Shown here: one piece after another, positions 38,555 to 50,618 of the stretch
Numbering within the stretch: position 1 is the stretch's first letter
Layout of the letters: every line of letters begins with the position of its first letter
Source: Methylobacterium soli
GTDB lineage: Bacteria > Pseudomonadota > Alphaproteobacteria > Rhizobiales > Beijerinckiaceae
Reading direction: 5' to 3'
NCBI RefSeq assembly: GCF_008806385.1
Contig: NZ_VZZK01000024.1
Location: 38,437-102,436 of the forward strand
Length of the DNA stretch: 64,000 bases
Translations under genes and position numbers: made by a program
The notes under the pieces: generated by a model
Told to the model about the DNA's origin: nothing
The model's database searches: none
Seen by the model: only the letters and a program-made list of their open reading frames with translations

Positions 38555-39261
38555 GCGCGGGCGCCGCAGGCCCCGACGACCGCGACCTGCGCGCGGCCGA
38601 ATACGTCCTCGGGACGCTGTCCGCATCCGAGCGGGCCGCGTTCGAGCTGGAGCGCACCGTCGACCCGGTGAGCGAGGCCGCGGTCAGGGCCTGGGAGCGG
38701 CGCCTCGCCCCGCTCGTCGAGGTGATCCCCGAGGTGCAGCCGAGCCAGCGCGTCTGGGAGGCGATCGTGCGGGCCTTGCCGGGCGGGGCCGCCAACGACA
38801 ACCGGGTCCGCGACCTCAGCCGCCAGGTTCGGCGCTGGCGTCTCGCGACGGCGGGAGCCGGCCTCGTGGCGGCCGGGCTCGGGCTGTTCGTCGCCCTCTC
38901 GCCGCGCCTAATCCCGCCCGCGGCTCCGCCCGCGGGCGCGCGCTACGTCGCGGTCGTGACGAGCGGCGGCGCCCTGCCGGCCCTCATCGTCAATATCGAC
39001 ACCGCGACCGGCACGGCCTCGGTGCGGCCGGTGAGCGCCGAGACGCCGGCCGGGCGCAGTCTCCAGCTCTGGTACGTGGGCACCGGCGAAGCACCGAAGC
39101 CCCTCGGGCTGATCGGCGCCGATGCGAGCCGGATCCCGCTGCCGGACGCGGCCCGGACGGGGCAGGGCGTGTTCGCGGTCTCGGTGGAGCCGCCGGGCGG
39201 CTCGCCGACGGGCCAGCCCACTGGTCAGGTGATCTATACCGGCCAGCTGATCCGCGACTAG
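38551..39261 (+). CDS. RskA-type membrane anti-sigma factor
   Basis: A 236-residue protein. An N-terminal cytoplasmic sigma-binding part (DLRAAEYVLGTLSASERAAF) is followed by one transmembrane helix (about residues 110-128, ATAGAGLVAAGLGLFVAL) and an extracytoplasmic anti-sigma-K domain (VVTSGGALPALIVNIDTATG, LQLWYVGTGEAPKPLGLI). GTG 38551 overlaps the sigma stop, so the two are translationally coupled. It is expected to hold the sigma factor inactive until an envelope signal. Confidence 0.88.
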   Translation: MSAGAAGPDDRDLRAAEYVLGTLSASERAAFELERTVDPVSEAAVRAWERRLAPLVEVIPEVQPSQRVWEAIVRALPGGAANDNRVRDLSRQVRRWRLATAGAGLVAAGLGLFVALSPRLIPPAAPPAGARYVAVVTSGGALPALIVNIDTATGTASVRPVSAETPAGRSLQLWYVGTGEAPKPLGLIGADASRIPLPDAARTGQGVFAVSVEPPGGSPTGQPTGQVIYTGQLIRD

Positions 39262-39321
39262 AGCGTTTTCGAGCGAGGTGGATGCCGGCTCGCGTCAAGA
39301 AAATGCGACTGCACAAGGAGT

Positions 39322-39363
39322 TAGACCATTTTGCGTGATCCAAGGATTACGGAAAGTGGTCTA
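39322..39363. repeat. Imperfect palindrome, possible Rhizobiales intergenic repeat
   Basis: Arms 39322-39341 and 39344-39363 (starting TAGACCATTTTGCG, ending AAAGTGGTCTA) pair at 17 of 20 positions with a two-base centre. Together with 39262-39321 (GAGCGTTTTCGAGCGAGGTGG) it looks like an extragenic repeat scattered in Methylobacterium and Bradyrhizobium genomes, as I recall them. Confidence 0.6.
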
Positions 39364-39383
39364 GCGGGCCCCCGAGACGAGAA

Positions 39384-39410
39384 CGCCCCCGGCTCCGGGA
39401 GCCGGGGGCG
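39384..39410. terminator. GC-rich hairpin between convergent genes
   Basis: CGCCCCCGGCTCC (39384-39396) pairs with GGAGCCGGGGGCG (39398-39410). No T-run follows on either strand. It lies between the anti-sigma gene and the convergent fasciclin gene. Confidence 0.55.
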
Positions 39411-39472
39411 CTCGCGTGCGCCGTGCGGCCCGCCGACCGGATTATTCCGGCCTGCGGGCGTATCGCGTCCGA

Positions 39473-40051
39473 TCAGGGCTGCAGGACGCCGTTCACGACG
39501 TGGATGACGCCGTTCGACTGCATCACGTTGGCGATCGTGACGGTGGCGGTGTTGCCCTTGGCGTCGGTCACGTAGACCTTCTTGCCTCGAGTCTGCACGA
39601 CGAGGGGCGTGCCCTGGACCGTCTTGATCTGCGCCTCGCCGCCGCCCTGCTTGACCAGAGCCGCCAGGTCGCTCGCGGTCAGCCGGCCGGGAACCACGTG
39701 GTAGGTCAGGATGCTCGTCAGGGTCGCCTTGTTCTGCGGCTGAACCAGCGTCTCGACGGTGCCCGGCGGGAGCTTGGCGAAGGCCGCGTTCGTCGGTGCG
39801 AAGACCGTGAACGGGCCGGGTCCGTTCAGCGTGTCGACGAGGCCGGCAGCCTTCACGGCGGCGACCAGCGTGGTGTGGTCCTTCGAGTTGACCGCGTTCT
39901 CCACGATGGTCTTCGAGGCGTACATCGGCGCCCCTCCGACCATCGGGTTCTTGGCCAGGGCCGCGGCCGGCAGCGCGGCGCCGACCGCGAGCGCGAGGGC
40001 AACAGCGGCGAACCGGGACGCGCGCGCGCGGCTCTGCAGGGACTTCATCAT
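39473..40051 (-). CDS. Secreted fasciclin (FAS1) domain protein
   Basis: A 192-residue exported protein with a clear signal peptide (FAAVALALAVGAALPAAALA) and one FAS1 domain: TVFAPTNAAFAKLP, LTYHVVPGRLTASDL and IANVMQSNGVIHVVNGVL. FAS1 proteins mediate adhesion or matrix binding. It faces the sigK-rskA-like pair; in Mycobacterium, SigK drives the FAS1 proteins MPT70 and MPT83, so control by the neighbouring sigma factor is likely. Upstream on the minus strand GAAACC, 16 bases, then CGTAGA could be an ECF-type promoter, which is tentative. Confidence 0.88.
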   Translation of the reverse strand: MMKSLQSRARASRFAAVALALAVGAALPAAALAKNPMVGGAPMYASKTIVENAVNSKDHTTLVAAVKAAGLVDTLNGPGPFTVFAPTNAAFAKLPPGTVETLVQPQNKATLTSILTYHVVPGRLTASDLAALVKQGGGEAQIKTVQGTPLVVQTRGKKVYVTDAKGNTATVTIANVMQSNGVIHVVNGVLQP

Positions 40052-40185
40052 GGGCGTAACCTCATCTCGGCCCCATCTTCGGGGTCACGCCGGCCTCTAC
40101 GGGGTGGCCGGCGATAAGGTTTCGCGCAATCGATCTCTTGGCCTCTCTCCACGCCGATAGATCCGGCGGAGGTATCACAAACGAG

Positions 40186-40216
40186 AAAGCCGCCCGGCCC
40201 AGAGGGACGGACGGCT
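40186..40216 (-). terminator. Probable terminator after the outer-membrane protein gene
   Basis: Arms 40188-40196 and 40208-40216 pair at eight of nine positions; on the minus strand the stem is followed by TTTCTCGTTT. It lies 54 bases past the stop of the outer-membrane protein gene. Confidence 0.6.
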
Positions 40217-40269
40217 CTTCCGAGGATCGGTCCCGGCCTGGATCGCTCCAGGCCGGTGCCCGACGGGTC

Positions 40270-41244
40270 TCAGTACTTGCGGATGAGCGGCGCCGGAACC
40301 GGAGCCGGAGCAGCGGCCACTGTGTAGAGCGGCGCGATGATGCGGAACCAGCCGTCCGTCGAGTAGTTGTCGCGGGTCCGACCGAACGCGGTGGTGTAGG
40401 TCGCGCCGGTGGCGACGTCGCGAGCGATGTAGAACTGCGCCGTGAAGGGTCCGAAATCGTAGCCGATGAGGCCACCGAGGGCGAAGCGACCGCGGTTGCC
40501 GGCAGCGGCGCTGAACGGGCCGATGTCGAAGTTGACCGTGCCGTAACCGACGGCGCCGATCTCGAACTTGCCGAACTTCTTCGTCGCGGTGAGGTCGAGG
40601 TTCAGGGAGTCGGAGATATTGATCGGGCCGATGGCGGCGCCGACGATACCGGGGAAGCGGCCGGGCGAGTCGTAGATGTTGGCGGTCAGGTTGGCGGTGA
40701 GGTTCCAGCCGTCACCGGTGTAGCTGCCGGCGACGCCGAAGCGGTAGGTATTCGACGAGAGCTGCGGCAGCACCGGGGTGCCGGCGAGGCCGATGCCGAG
40801 CGAGCCGCGGTCGCCGTTCAGGTCGTTCAGGTAGACACCGCCGAGAAGGCTGACGCCGAAGTTGTTGCCGAGGTCGAACGCCCAGATACCGCCGACGAAG
40901 GTGCCGACGTTGATCGAGATGTCGCGGTTGGCGACGCCGGCCCGGTTACGGGTCCAGGCGAACACGGTGGGGGGAGCGACGAGCAGCTCGATGCGGCCAT
41001 CGAGGGGCTTGAGCGGGGTTGACCACACGAGCACCGGGATGTTCACGGCCGTATCCGGCGAGAACGGCGCATCGGTGCGACGGTAGGTGAACGTGTTCAG
41101 GGCATACACGCCCTCGGGGAGCGGTGCGCCGGTGGCGAGACCGACCTGCTCACCGGGAACCGTGGTCGTCTGGGCAAAGGCGGCCGTCGCCGTCATGCCG
41201 ACCGAGAGCGCCACCGCGCCGGCGGCGAGCCACTTCTTCATCAT
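40270..41244 (-). CDS. MetA-pathway/SphA-type outer-membrane channel
   Basis: A 324-residue exported beta-barrel-like protein. The signal peptide is MMKKWLAAGAVALSVGM followed by TATAAFAQ. The mature part alternates Gly/aromatic strands (FGVSLLGGVYLNDLNGD, YRFGVAGSYTGDGWNL, KKFGKFEIGAVGYGTVNF), matching the phenol-degradation MetA-pathway outer-membrane family. ATG 41244 has GGAAGGAAAG upstream. The frame extends to 41370 but that region looks non-coding. The substrate is unknown. Confidence 0.75.
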   Translation of the reverse strand: MMKKWLAAGAVALSVGMTATAAFAQTTTVPGEQVGLATGAPLPEGVYALNTFTYRRTDAPFSPDTAVNIPVLVWSTPLKPLDGRIELLVAPPTVFAWTRNRAGVANRDISINVGTFVGGIWAFDLGNNFGVSLLGGVYLNDLNGDRGSLGIGLAGTPVLPQLSSNTYRFGVAGSYTGDGWNLTANLTANIYDSPGRFPGIVGAAIGPINISDSLNLDLTATKKFGKFEIGAVGYGTVNFDIGPFSAAAGNRGRFALGGLIGYDFGPFTAQFYIARDVATGATYTTAFGRTRDNYSTDGWFRIIAPLYTVAAAPAPVPAPLIRKY

Positions 41245-41792
41245 TTTGTCTTTCCTTCCCAAGGATTTCAGGCGTCCGCCCCGTAGCCTTGCGCACTGCA
41301 TTGTCGGCCTGCCGTTACAGTCGGCTTCCGTTCCAATGGTGCCAAGCGCCCCCTTACGGCCCCACCTCAAGTCTCAACGTCGAGAACTATTCTACAGACC
41401 GCCGCCGAAAGACAGTGGAATGCCTGCGGCCTCGGCACAGAGTACCCAACCGTTGCTCAAAAGCCGCATCTTTTGCGCAGCGCAGCACAGGAATTCCTGC
41501 CTGTTTGGGACAGTTATGAGCCATCTCGGAACACGGAAACGCTGGGAATTTCGGCAGAATAGCGCAGAATGCTCAAGCTCTTGAGGCGTCCGGTGGCTCG
41601 GGAGAAATGCGCAATCGAGCCCCGGAGAAGGCGCAACGGCGCCGCCGCGACGCAGCCGGCCGGGCGGGGCCGGTCGCGGCCGGCCGGGCCGCGACGGAGC
41701 CTGCCGGACGGCCCCTTCCGCGCGATCGGCCGGGGGCCGGGTCCTCGAATCGCGGGTCCGGCGCGGCGGCGAATCGGGCGCGCCGCCTCCGG
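41245..41792. other. Intergenic region between outer-membrane gene and uvrA
   Basis: 548 bases. The part from 41250 to 41580 is less GC-rich than its surroundings and must hold the promoter of the outer-membrane protein gene; 41590-41792 is very GC-rich 3' flank of uvrA. I find no gene, and no clear uvrA terminator. Confidence 0.5.
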
Positions 41793-44930
<3,138 letters not shown>

Positions 44931-45476
44931 GGGGCGACGGGTCTCTTCAGGTCGTTCGGGCGGCCCAACGGGCCTGAAACCGGGAAGCCGAGCGTGCGGA
45001 CGGCGCATCGGCGTGGGGCACCGAGCTGGGGCCGCAGCGGGCCTTAGCTAGAACAAACGCGGTACATCGGCAACAGACCCGATCGGATTCCGGAACCGGA
45101 GCCGCAGAGATAGGGTCCGTGCCCGGCGAAGACTTGGCCGTACATCGATTCCACCATGGCACGCGCGAGGCCAACGCGCGGATGCGCGCTCAGGACTCGG
45201 CGAGAGAATCACGCAGACGCCCGATACTCCGGCCCAACCCGGTTCGAGCCACAGGACAGCGAGCTCTCATGTAAGGCTTCCTGCGCCCGATCCAACCCGG
45301 GCGAGCCCGTCCGGAGCGCCGCGCGGGCCGCGTTCGACGTCGGAATCGGCGTGAGGCCGGCCAATCCTGCATATTTATTTGTCTATTTGCTTCAATATTG
45401 GTCATCGGAATAAGCGGAAACCAGTCATTTACGGCATGCCAGCAAGAGAAGCCGATCTACACAACCGAAGATCGGC
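44931..45476. other. Divergent intergenic region uvrA / chemoreceptor
   Basis: 546 bases without a supportable gene. The right end (45368-45412, CATATTTATTTGTCTATTTG) is strikingly AT-rich for this genome and probably contains the chemoreceptor promoter. I saw no SOS box that I could place confidently in front of uvrA. Confidence 0.5.
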
Positions 45477-47540
45477 ATGGGCATGAAGTCGGGTGGTTTC
45501 GTCGCGTCTCTCCGGGGCCGTATCTTGGCGGTCGCGCTCGCGCCCTGTCTCGCCTTCGCGGCGGTCGCGGGCCTCGCGGTCTCCGATCGGATGGCGCAGC
45601 GCTCCGACATGGCGGAGGTCCAGGGGCTCGTCGGCCTCGCCTCGCAGGTGAGCGCCTTCGTGCACGAGGCCCAGCGGGAGCGGGGCGCCTCCAGCCTGTT
45701 CCTCGGCTCGAAGGGCACGCAGTTCCGGGCCGAGCTCGATGCCCAGCGCAGCCGGACGGATGCGGCCCGCACGAAGCTCACGGCCGCGGTCTCCGAGGAT
45801 GCGGTGGCGGGCTTCGGCCCGGCCTTGGCGCGCCAGGCGAGCCTCATCCGCGACGGCCTCGCCCGGGTCGAGGCGCAGCGCAAGGCGGTCGACGCGCTCC
45901 AGTCGACGCCGCCCCAGACCATGGCCTTCTTCACGGGCCTGATCGGCCAGGGCCTTAGCATCGTGCAGGAGATGGCCAAGGTCGCCCGCCATGTCGGCAT
46001 CGCCAACCGGATGGCGACCTACGGGTCCTTCCTGTCCCTGAAGGAATTCGCCGGCCAGGAGCGCGCCGCCGCCTCGGCGGCCTTCGCGATGGGCAGCCTG
46101 GACCTCGCCGGACTCGAGCGCCTGACGACCCTCTCGGCCAACCAGGCCACCTACGAGAGCCTGTTCCGCCTGCGGGCGGAATCCGCGCAGGTCGGCGCCT
46201 TCGAGGCGAGCGAGGCGGGCGAGGCGGCGCGCGAGGTCGCGCGTCTGCGCAGGCTCACCCTCGGGACGCCGCCCGGCGAGGCGCTCGCCTTCCGCGACAG
46301 CCCCCTCTGGTTCAAGCTCTCCACCCAGCGCATCGACGGCCTCAAGGGCGTCGAGGACCGGCTCACCGGCGACCTGATGCAGGCCGCCGGTGAGGTCCGC
46401 GCCGCGGCCGACCGGAGCCTCGCCCTCTGGGCCGGGGCGGGCCTTGCCACCTTCCTGCTCTCGGGCGCGCTCGCGTTCGGGCTCGGCACCGCCGTCGCCC
46501 GGCCGCTCATCCGGATGTCGCGCGCGCTCACGGCGATCGGCCGGGGGGAGGGCGCGGTCGAGATCCCGCAGGGCGGTCCCCGCGAGGTGCGGGCCATCGC
46601 GGCCGCCGCCGTCGCGTTCCGCGACAGCGTGAGCGAGCGCCGCCGGATCCACCTGGAGCAGGAGGCGATGGCCGAGCGGAGCGCCGCGACCCAGCGCGCG
46701 GCGGCCCTCGGCCTCGCCGACAGCTTCGAGGCACGGGTCGGCGGGATCGTGGAGGCGGTCTCGAGCGCGGCGGCCCAACTGGAGGCCGCAGCCGGCGGGA
46801 TGGCCAGGGCGGCGGGCGACACCGCCACGCTCAGCCAGCAGGTCGCCCAGGCCTCGCACGAGGCCGCGCTGTCGGCCGACACCGTCGCGGCCGCCACGGA
46901 GGAGCTCTCCGCCTCGGTGCGGGAGATCGGCACCCAGGTCACCGCCTCCGCCGATCTCGCCGCCGCGGCCGAGCGGGATGCCGAGGGCATGGCCGGGGAG
47001 GTCAACCGCCTCGCGGCCGCCGCGGGCAGCATCGGGCAGATCGTCGGGCTGATCTCGGACATCGCCGGCCAGACGAATCTCCTGGCCCTCAACGCCACGA
47101 TCGAGGCGGCGCGCGCCGGCGAGGCGGGGCGCGGCTTCGCGGTGGTGGCGAGCGAGGTCAAGAACCTCGCGGGCCAGACCGCGCGCGCCACCGACGAGAT
47201 CGCCGCCAAGGTCGCGGAGATCACGGCCTCGACCCAGACCTCGGTCGCCGCCATCGGGGGCATCACGGGGGTGATCCAGCGGCTCGCCCGCATCGGCGGC
47301 GACATCGCGGCGGCGGTCGAGGAGCAGGGTGCCGCCACGGGCGAGATCGCCCGCACCACGGCGCAGACCTCGGAGGGCACGCGCGCGGTCTCGGGCCACA
47401 TCGCGGGCGTCAGCGAGGCGGCCGGCACCGCGAGCGCCGGCTCGGCGCAGATCCTCTCCGCCGCGACCAACCTGTCGGCCCAGGCGCGCGACCTGCGGGG
47501 CGAGGTGAGCCGCTTCCTGGCGACCATCCGGGCGGCCTGA
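45477..47540 (+). CDS. Methyl-accepting chemotaxis protein with NIT domain
   Basis: Transmembrane chemoreceptor of 687 residues. After the first helix (ILAVALAPCLAFAAVAGLAV) comes a periplasmic nitrate/nitrite-sensing (NIT) domain recognisable by HEAQRERGASSLFLGS and RMATYGSFLSLKEFAGQERA. A second helix (LWAGAGLATFLLSGALAFGLG) leads into HAMP, then the signalling domain with the hairpin tip GLISDIAGQTNLLALNATIE and ARAGEAGRGFAVVASEVKNL. It probably senses nitrate, nitrite or a similar ligand. The stop lies inside a 16-bp tandem repeat. Confidence 0.92.
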   Translation: MGMKSGGFVASLRGRILAVALAPCLAFAAVAGLAVSDRMAQRSDMAEVQGLVGLASQVSAFVHEAQRERGASSLFLGSKGTQFRAELDAQRSRTDAARTKLTAAVSEDAVAGFGPALARQASLIRDGLARVEAQRKAVDALQSTPPQTMAFFTGLIGQGLSIVQEMAKVARHVGIANRMATYGSFLSLKEFAGQERAAASAAFAMGSLDLAGLERLTTLSANQATYESLFRLRAESAQVGAFEASEAGEAAREVARLRRLTLGTPPGEALAFRDSPLWFKLSTQRIDGLKGVEDRLTGDLMQAAGEVRAAADRSLALWAGAGLATFLLSGALAFGLGTAVARPLIRMSRALTAIGRGEGAVEIPQGGPREVRAIAAAAVAFRDSVSERRRIHLEQEAMAERSAATQRAAALGLADSFEARVGGIVEAVSSAAAQLEAAAGGMARAAGDTATLSQQVAQASHEAALSADTVAAATEELSASVREIGTQVTASADLAAAAERDAEGMAGEVNRLAAAAGSIGQIVGLISDIAGQTNLLALNATIEAARAGEAGRGFAVVASEVKNLAGQTARATDEIAAKVAEITASTQTSVAAIGGITGVIQRLARIGGDIAAAVEEQGAATGEIARTTAQTSEGTRAVSGHIAGVSEAAGTASAGSAQILSAATNLSAQARDLRGEVSRFLATIRAA

Positions 47541-47582
47541 CGGCCGCGGCGCCTGACGGCCGCGGCGCCTGACGGCCGCAAG
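47535..47582. repeat. 16-bp tandem repeat spanning the chemoreceptor stop
   Basis: GCCTGACGGCCGCGGC at 47535-47550 and 47551-47566, then a diverged third copy at 47567-47582. The TGA stop (47538-47540) is inside unit 1. Confidence 0.92.
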
Positions 47583-47709
47583 GCATGGTGACCTGACGGG
47601 CGGCGCGGCCCGCCCGCCTCGATGCCGGGACGGGGCGCGGATCGGAGGGGCCGCCGACGGAACCGGCGCCGGTCCCGCGCCATCCGGTGTCCCGGAGCGG
47701 GCTTCCTCC

Positions 47710-50508
47710 TCAATCCACGGATTGGAAGCCGGCGAGGGGCGCCTCCACCCGGCAGACGACGCCGCCCGGCTCGTAGAGGAGCGACACCTCCCCGCCGATG
47801 GCGCCGGCGAGGCCCCGCTCGATCAGCCGGGAGCCGAAGCCCCGGCGCGCGGGCGCCCGGACGATGGGGCCGCCCTGCTCGGTCCAGGCCATCCGCAGGC
47901 TCGGCTCGGCGCCCCCGTCGAGGATCTGCCAATCCACCACCACGCGGCCCTCCGGCACCGAGAGGGCACCGTATTTCACCGCGTTGGTGGCGAGCTCATG
48001 CATCATCAGGCTGAGGGAGAGGGCGGCCTTCGGCCCCACCTCGATCGCGGGGCCGCGGATCGCGAAGCGTCCGGGCTGGCGATCGTCGTGGATCGAGAGG
48101 GCGCCCGTGATCACCGCATCGATGTCGGCGCTCTCGCGCGCGCCGGTGAGGAGGATGTCGTGGGCCTTGCCCAGGGCGATCAGGCGGGCGGCGAGCGATT
48201 CCTTGGCGGTCTCGAAATCGGGTGCGTTGCGCAGCGTCTGCGAGGCGATGGCCTGGACCATCGCGAGGGTGTTCTTGAGCCGGTGGCTCAGCTCGCGGTT
48301 GAGCAGCCGCTGCTGATCCTCGGCCTGGAACCGCCCGAGGGCGTCCCAGGCCCGCTCCGCCACCTCGCGGGCGAAGGCGACCTCGCCGGGCGCCCAGTCG
48401 CGCGGCTCGGACGCGTGGGCGAAGAGCACCCCGACGAGGTTGCCCCGCTGGATCAGCGGGACCTCGATCAGGGCCCGCACGCCGAGCGCGGCGTAGCCAG
48501 CCGCATCTCCGGCGAAGTGCGGATCCCCCGTGACGTCGGGCACCGCGACGGTCTCGCCCCGGCGTAGGCACTGGGCGGTCGCGGGGAAGTCGGCGAGGGG
48601 ACGCGGCGCGGCATCGGCGGCGGCCGCGGAGGCCGGCCAGATCCCCCCCGGGGCGGACAGGCCCGCCCGCGGGTCGACCGACCGGTACCCGGCGCGGGCC
48701 GTGCTCAGGGTCCTCCCCAGGATCGCCGCCGCGGCGTTGAGCATCGATCCCCGCGCGCCGGAATCGCGCAGGGCGTCGCCGAGCTCGATCAGGGCGCGCT
48801 GGCGCTCCTCGGCCAAGCGCTCCTGCGTGATGTCCTCGATCATCGCGGTGGTCTGGATCGCGTCGCCGAGGACCTGCGAGACAAGGTTGACCCGGCCCCA
48901 GATCAGGCGCCCGTCCGCGCGCCGGTAGCGCTTCTCCAGGGTCTCCTGCATGATCTCGCCGTTGGCCAGGCGCCGGTGCAGCGCGTCGCGCGCCACCGCA
49001 TCCTCGGCCGGCGTCCACTTCGCCACCGATTGCCCGAGAATCTCCTCCGGTTGGGCCCCCCAGATCTCGCAGAGCTTGGCGTTGACCCGGAGCGCCTTGA
49101 GGCTGCGCGGATCGAGTTGGACAATGCCCAGATTGGCGCCCTCGAACACCGCCCGGAATTGCGCGCCCACCTGGTTGCGCTCGGTGACGTCGAGGAGGGC
49201 GCCGATCATGCGCAGCGGCGTGCCGGCCGCATCCCGCACCATGTAGCCGCGGTCGAGTACCTCCGCGTAGGTGCCGTCCGCCCGCAGGAAGCGGTACTCG
49301 TGGCTCCACTCGCTCACCCGGCCCTCGACCACCGCCCGGATATCGTCGTCCACCTGCGCCCGGTCGTCGGGATGAACCCGCGCGATCCACCACGCGCCGG
49401 TCGGCTCGACCTGATCCGGCACCCAGCCATAGGCGGCCTGCAGCGCCTCGTTCCAGACCATCGTGCCGGTGCTCAGATCCCAGTCCCAGATGGCGTCGTT
49501 GGTGGCCCGGGTGACGAGACGGTAGCGGTCGCGGATCGCCTGAAGGGCGAGTTCCCCTTCCTTGCGGGCGCTGATGTCCAGCAGGGTGCAGACCAAGCGG
49601 GTCGCGCGTCCGCCCGCCACCACGCGGCGCCCCCGCGCGCTGAGCCAGCGCCGCGCCCCGTCGGGAGCGCGGATGCGGAACGCGCTGTCGAACAGCCCGG
49701 TGCGGCGCGGATCGAGGCAGGCCTGGATCTCCGCGTCGATGCGGGCCCGGTCCTCCGGATGCAGCCTCGGCAGGAAGCTGCCCGCATAGGTGACGGGCTC
49801 GTCGGGCGCCGCGCCGAACAGGGTGCGGGTGCGCCCGTCCCAGGTGAGCCGGTCGGCCACGAGGTCGTAATCGAACACGCCCAGATCCGTCGCCTCGATG
49901 GCGAGGCGCATCAGGAGCGCGGTCTCGCCGAGCCGGACCGCGCTCGCCTCGCGGATCTCCTGCGTCTCCTGCCGCTGGACGATGTCGGCATTCCGCCGCG
50001 ACACCGCGCGACGCAATTCCAGCCGCGCCATGATCTGGCGGGCGAGGGCACCGAGGCCCGCCGCCTGCCCCGGATTGAGTCCCGCGGGTCGCGGGACCAC
50101 GTCGAGCACGCAGAGGGTCCCGAGCCCGAGGCCGTCCGGCGTCTCGAGGCGGGCGCCGGCATAGAAGCGCAGGCCCTCGGGGCCGGTGACGCCGGGATGG
50201 TCGCGGGTGCGCGGATCGGCCGTGAGGTCCGGGATGACGAGGAGGCCGGGGCCAGCGAGAACCGCGGCGCAGAGCGCGTCGTCGAGGCCCGTCTCGCCGG
50301 CCGCGGGACCGATCCGCGCCGCGACCCTTGGCCGGCCTGTCGCCACGAAGCACAGCCGGGCGGCGGGCGCCGCGCAGAGTGCGCTCGCCACGAGCACGGC
50401 ATCGTCGAACCCCGCCTCGGGCGACGTGTCCATGAGGCCGTAGGCGAGGAGGGCGGAGACCCGCTCGTCCGTGACCTCCGCCTCAGCGCTGGCCGAATCC
50501 TGCGTCAT
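47710..50508 (-). CDS. Multi-PAS/GAF HWE-type sensor histidine kinase
   Basis: A 932-residue soluble sensor kinase. The order is an N-terminal GAF domain (FDDAVLVASALCAAPAARLC, GTLCVLDVVPRP), three PAS/PAC units (DYDLVADRLTWDGRTRTLFG, WNEALQAAYGWVPDQVEP, FRAVFEGANLGIVQLDPRS), a second GAF domain (LRRGETVAVPDVTGDPHFAG) and a C-terminal HWE kinase domain. The phospho-acceptor is in LNRELSHRLKNTLAMVQAIA and the N-box in LMMHELATNAVKYGALS. No response regulator is adjacent. Such kinases in Methylobacterium feed the general stress or light response. Confidence 0.9.
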   Translation of the reverse strand: MTQDSASAEAEVTDERVSALLAYGLMDTSPEAGFDDAVLVASALCAAPAARLCFVATGRPRVAARIGPAAGETGLDDALCAAVLAGPGLLVIPDLTADPRTRDHPGVTGPEGLRFYAGARLETPDGLGLGTLCVLDVVPRPAGLNPGQAAGLGALARQIMARLELRRAVSRRNADIVQRQETQEIREASAVRLGETALLMRLAIEATDLGVFDYDLVADRLTWDGRTRTLFGAAPDEPVTYAGSFLPRLHPEDRARIDAEIQACLDPRRTGLFDSAFRIRAPDGARRWLSARGRRVVAGGRATRLVCTLLDISARKEGELALQAIRDRYRLVTRATNDAIWDWDLSTGTMVWNEALQAAYGWVPDQVEPTGAWWIARVHPDDRAQVDDDIRAVVEGRVSEWSHEYRFLRADGTYAEVLDRGYMVRDAAGTPLRMIGALLDVTERNQVGAQFRAVFEGANLGIVQLDPRSLKALRVNAKLCEIWGAQPEEILGQSVAKWTPAEDAVARDALHRRLANGEIMQETLEKRYRRADGRLIWGRVNLVSQVLGDAIQTTAMIEDITQERLAEERQRALIELGDALRDSGARGSMLNAAAAILGRTLSTARAGYRSVDPRAGLSAPGGIWPASAAAADAAPRPLADFPATAQCLRRGETVAVPDVTGDPHFAGDAAGYAALGVRALIEVPLIQRGNLVGVLFAHASEPRDWAPGEVAFAREVAERAWDALGRFQAEDQQRLLNRELSHRLKNTLAMVQAIASQTLRNAPDFETAKESLAARLIALGKAHDILLTGARESADIDAVITGALSIHDDRQPGRFAIRGPAIEVGPKAALSLSLMMHELATNAVKYGALSVPEGRVVVDWQILDGGAEPSLRMAWTEQGGPIVRAPARRGFGSRLIERGLAGAIGGEVSLLYEPGGVVCRVEAPLAGFQSVD

Positions 50509-50618
50509 CGTCTCGGTCGGCGGGTTCTCTCAGGATGCTGGAGCGATGAACGTGCGAAGCGCCGGTTGAGATGCGCCGGGACCGGTGAGCCGCCGCGTCG
50601 GTCGGGGCCGGGCGGGAA

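Noticed and set aside
45220..45270. tRNA-like T-loop GGTTCGAGCC
   Set aside because: The flanking bases do not form T or acceptor stems.
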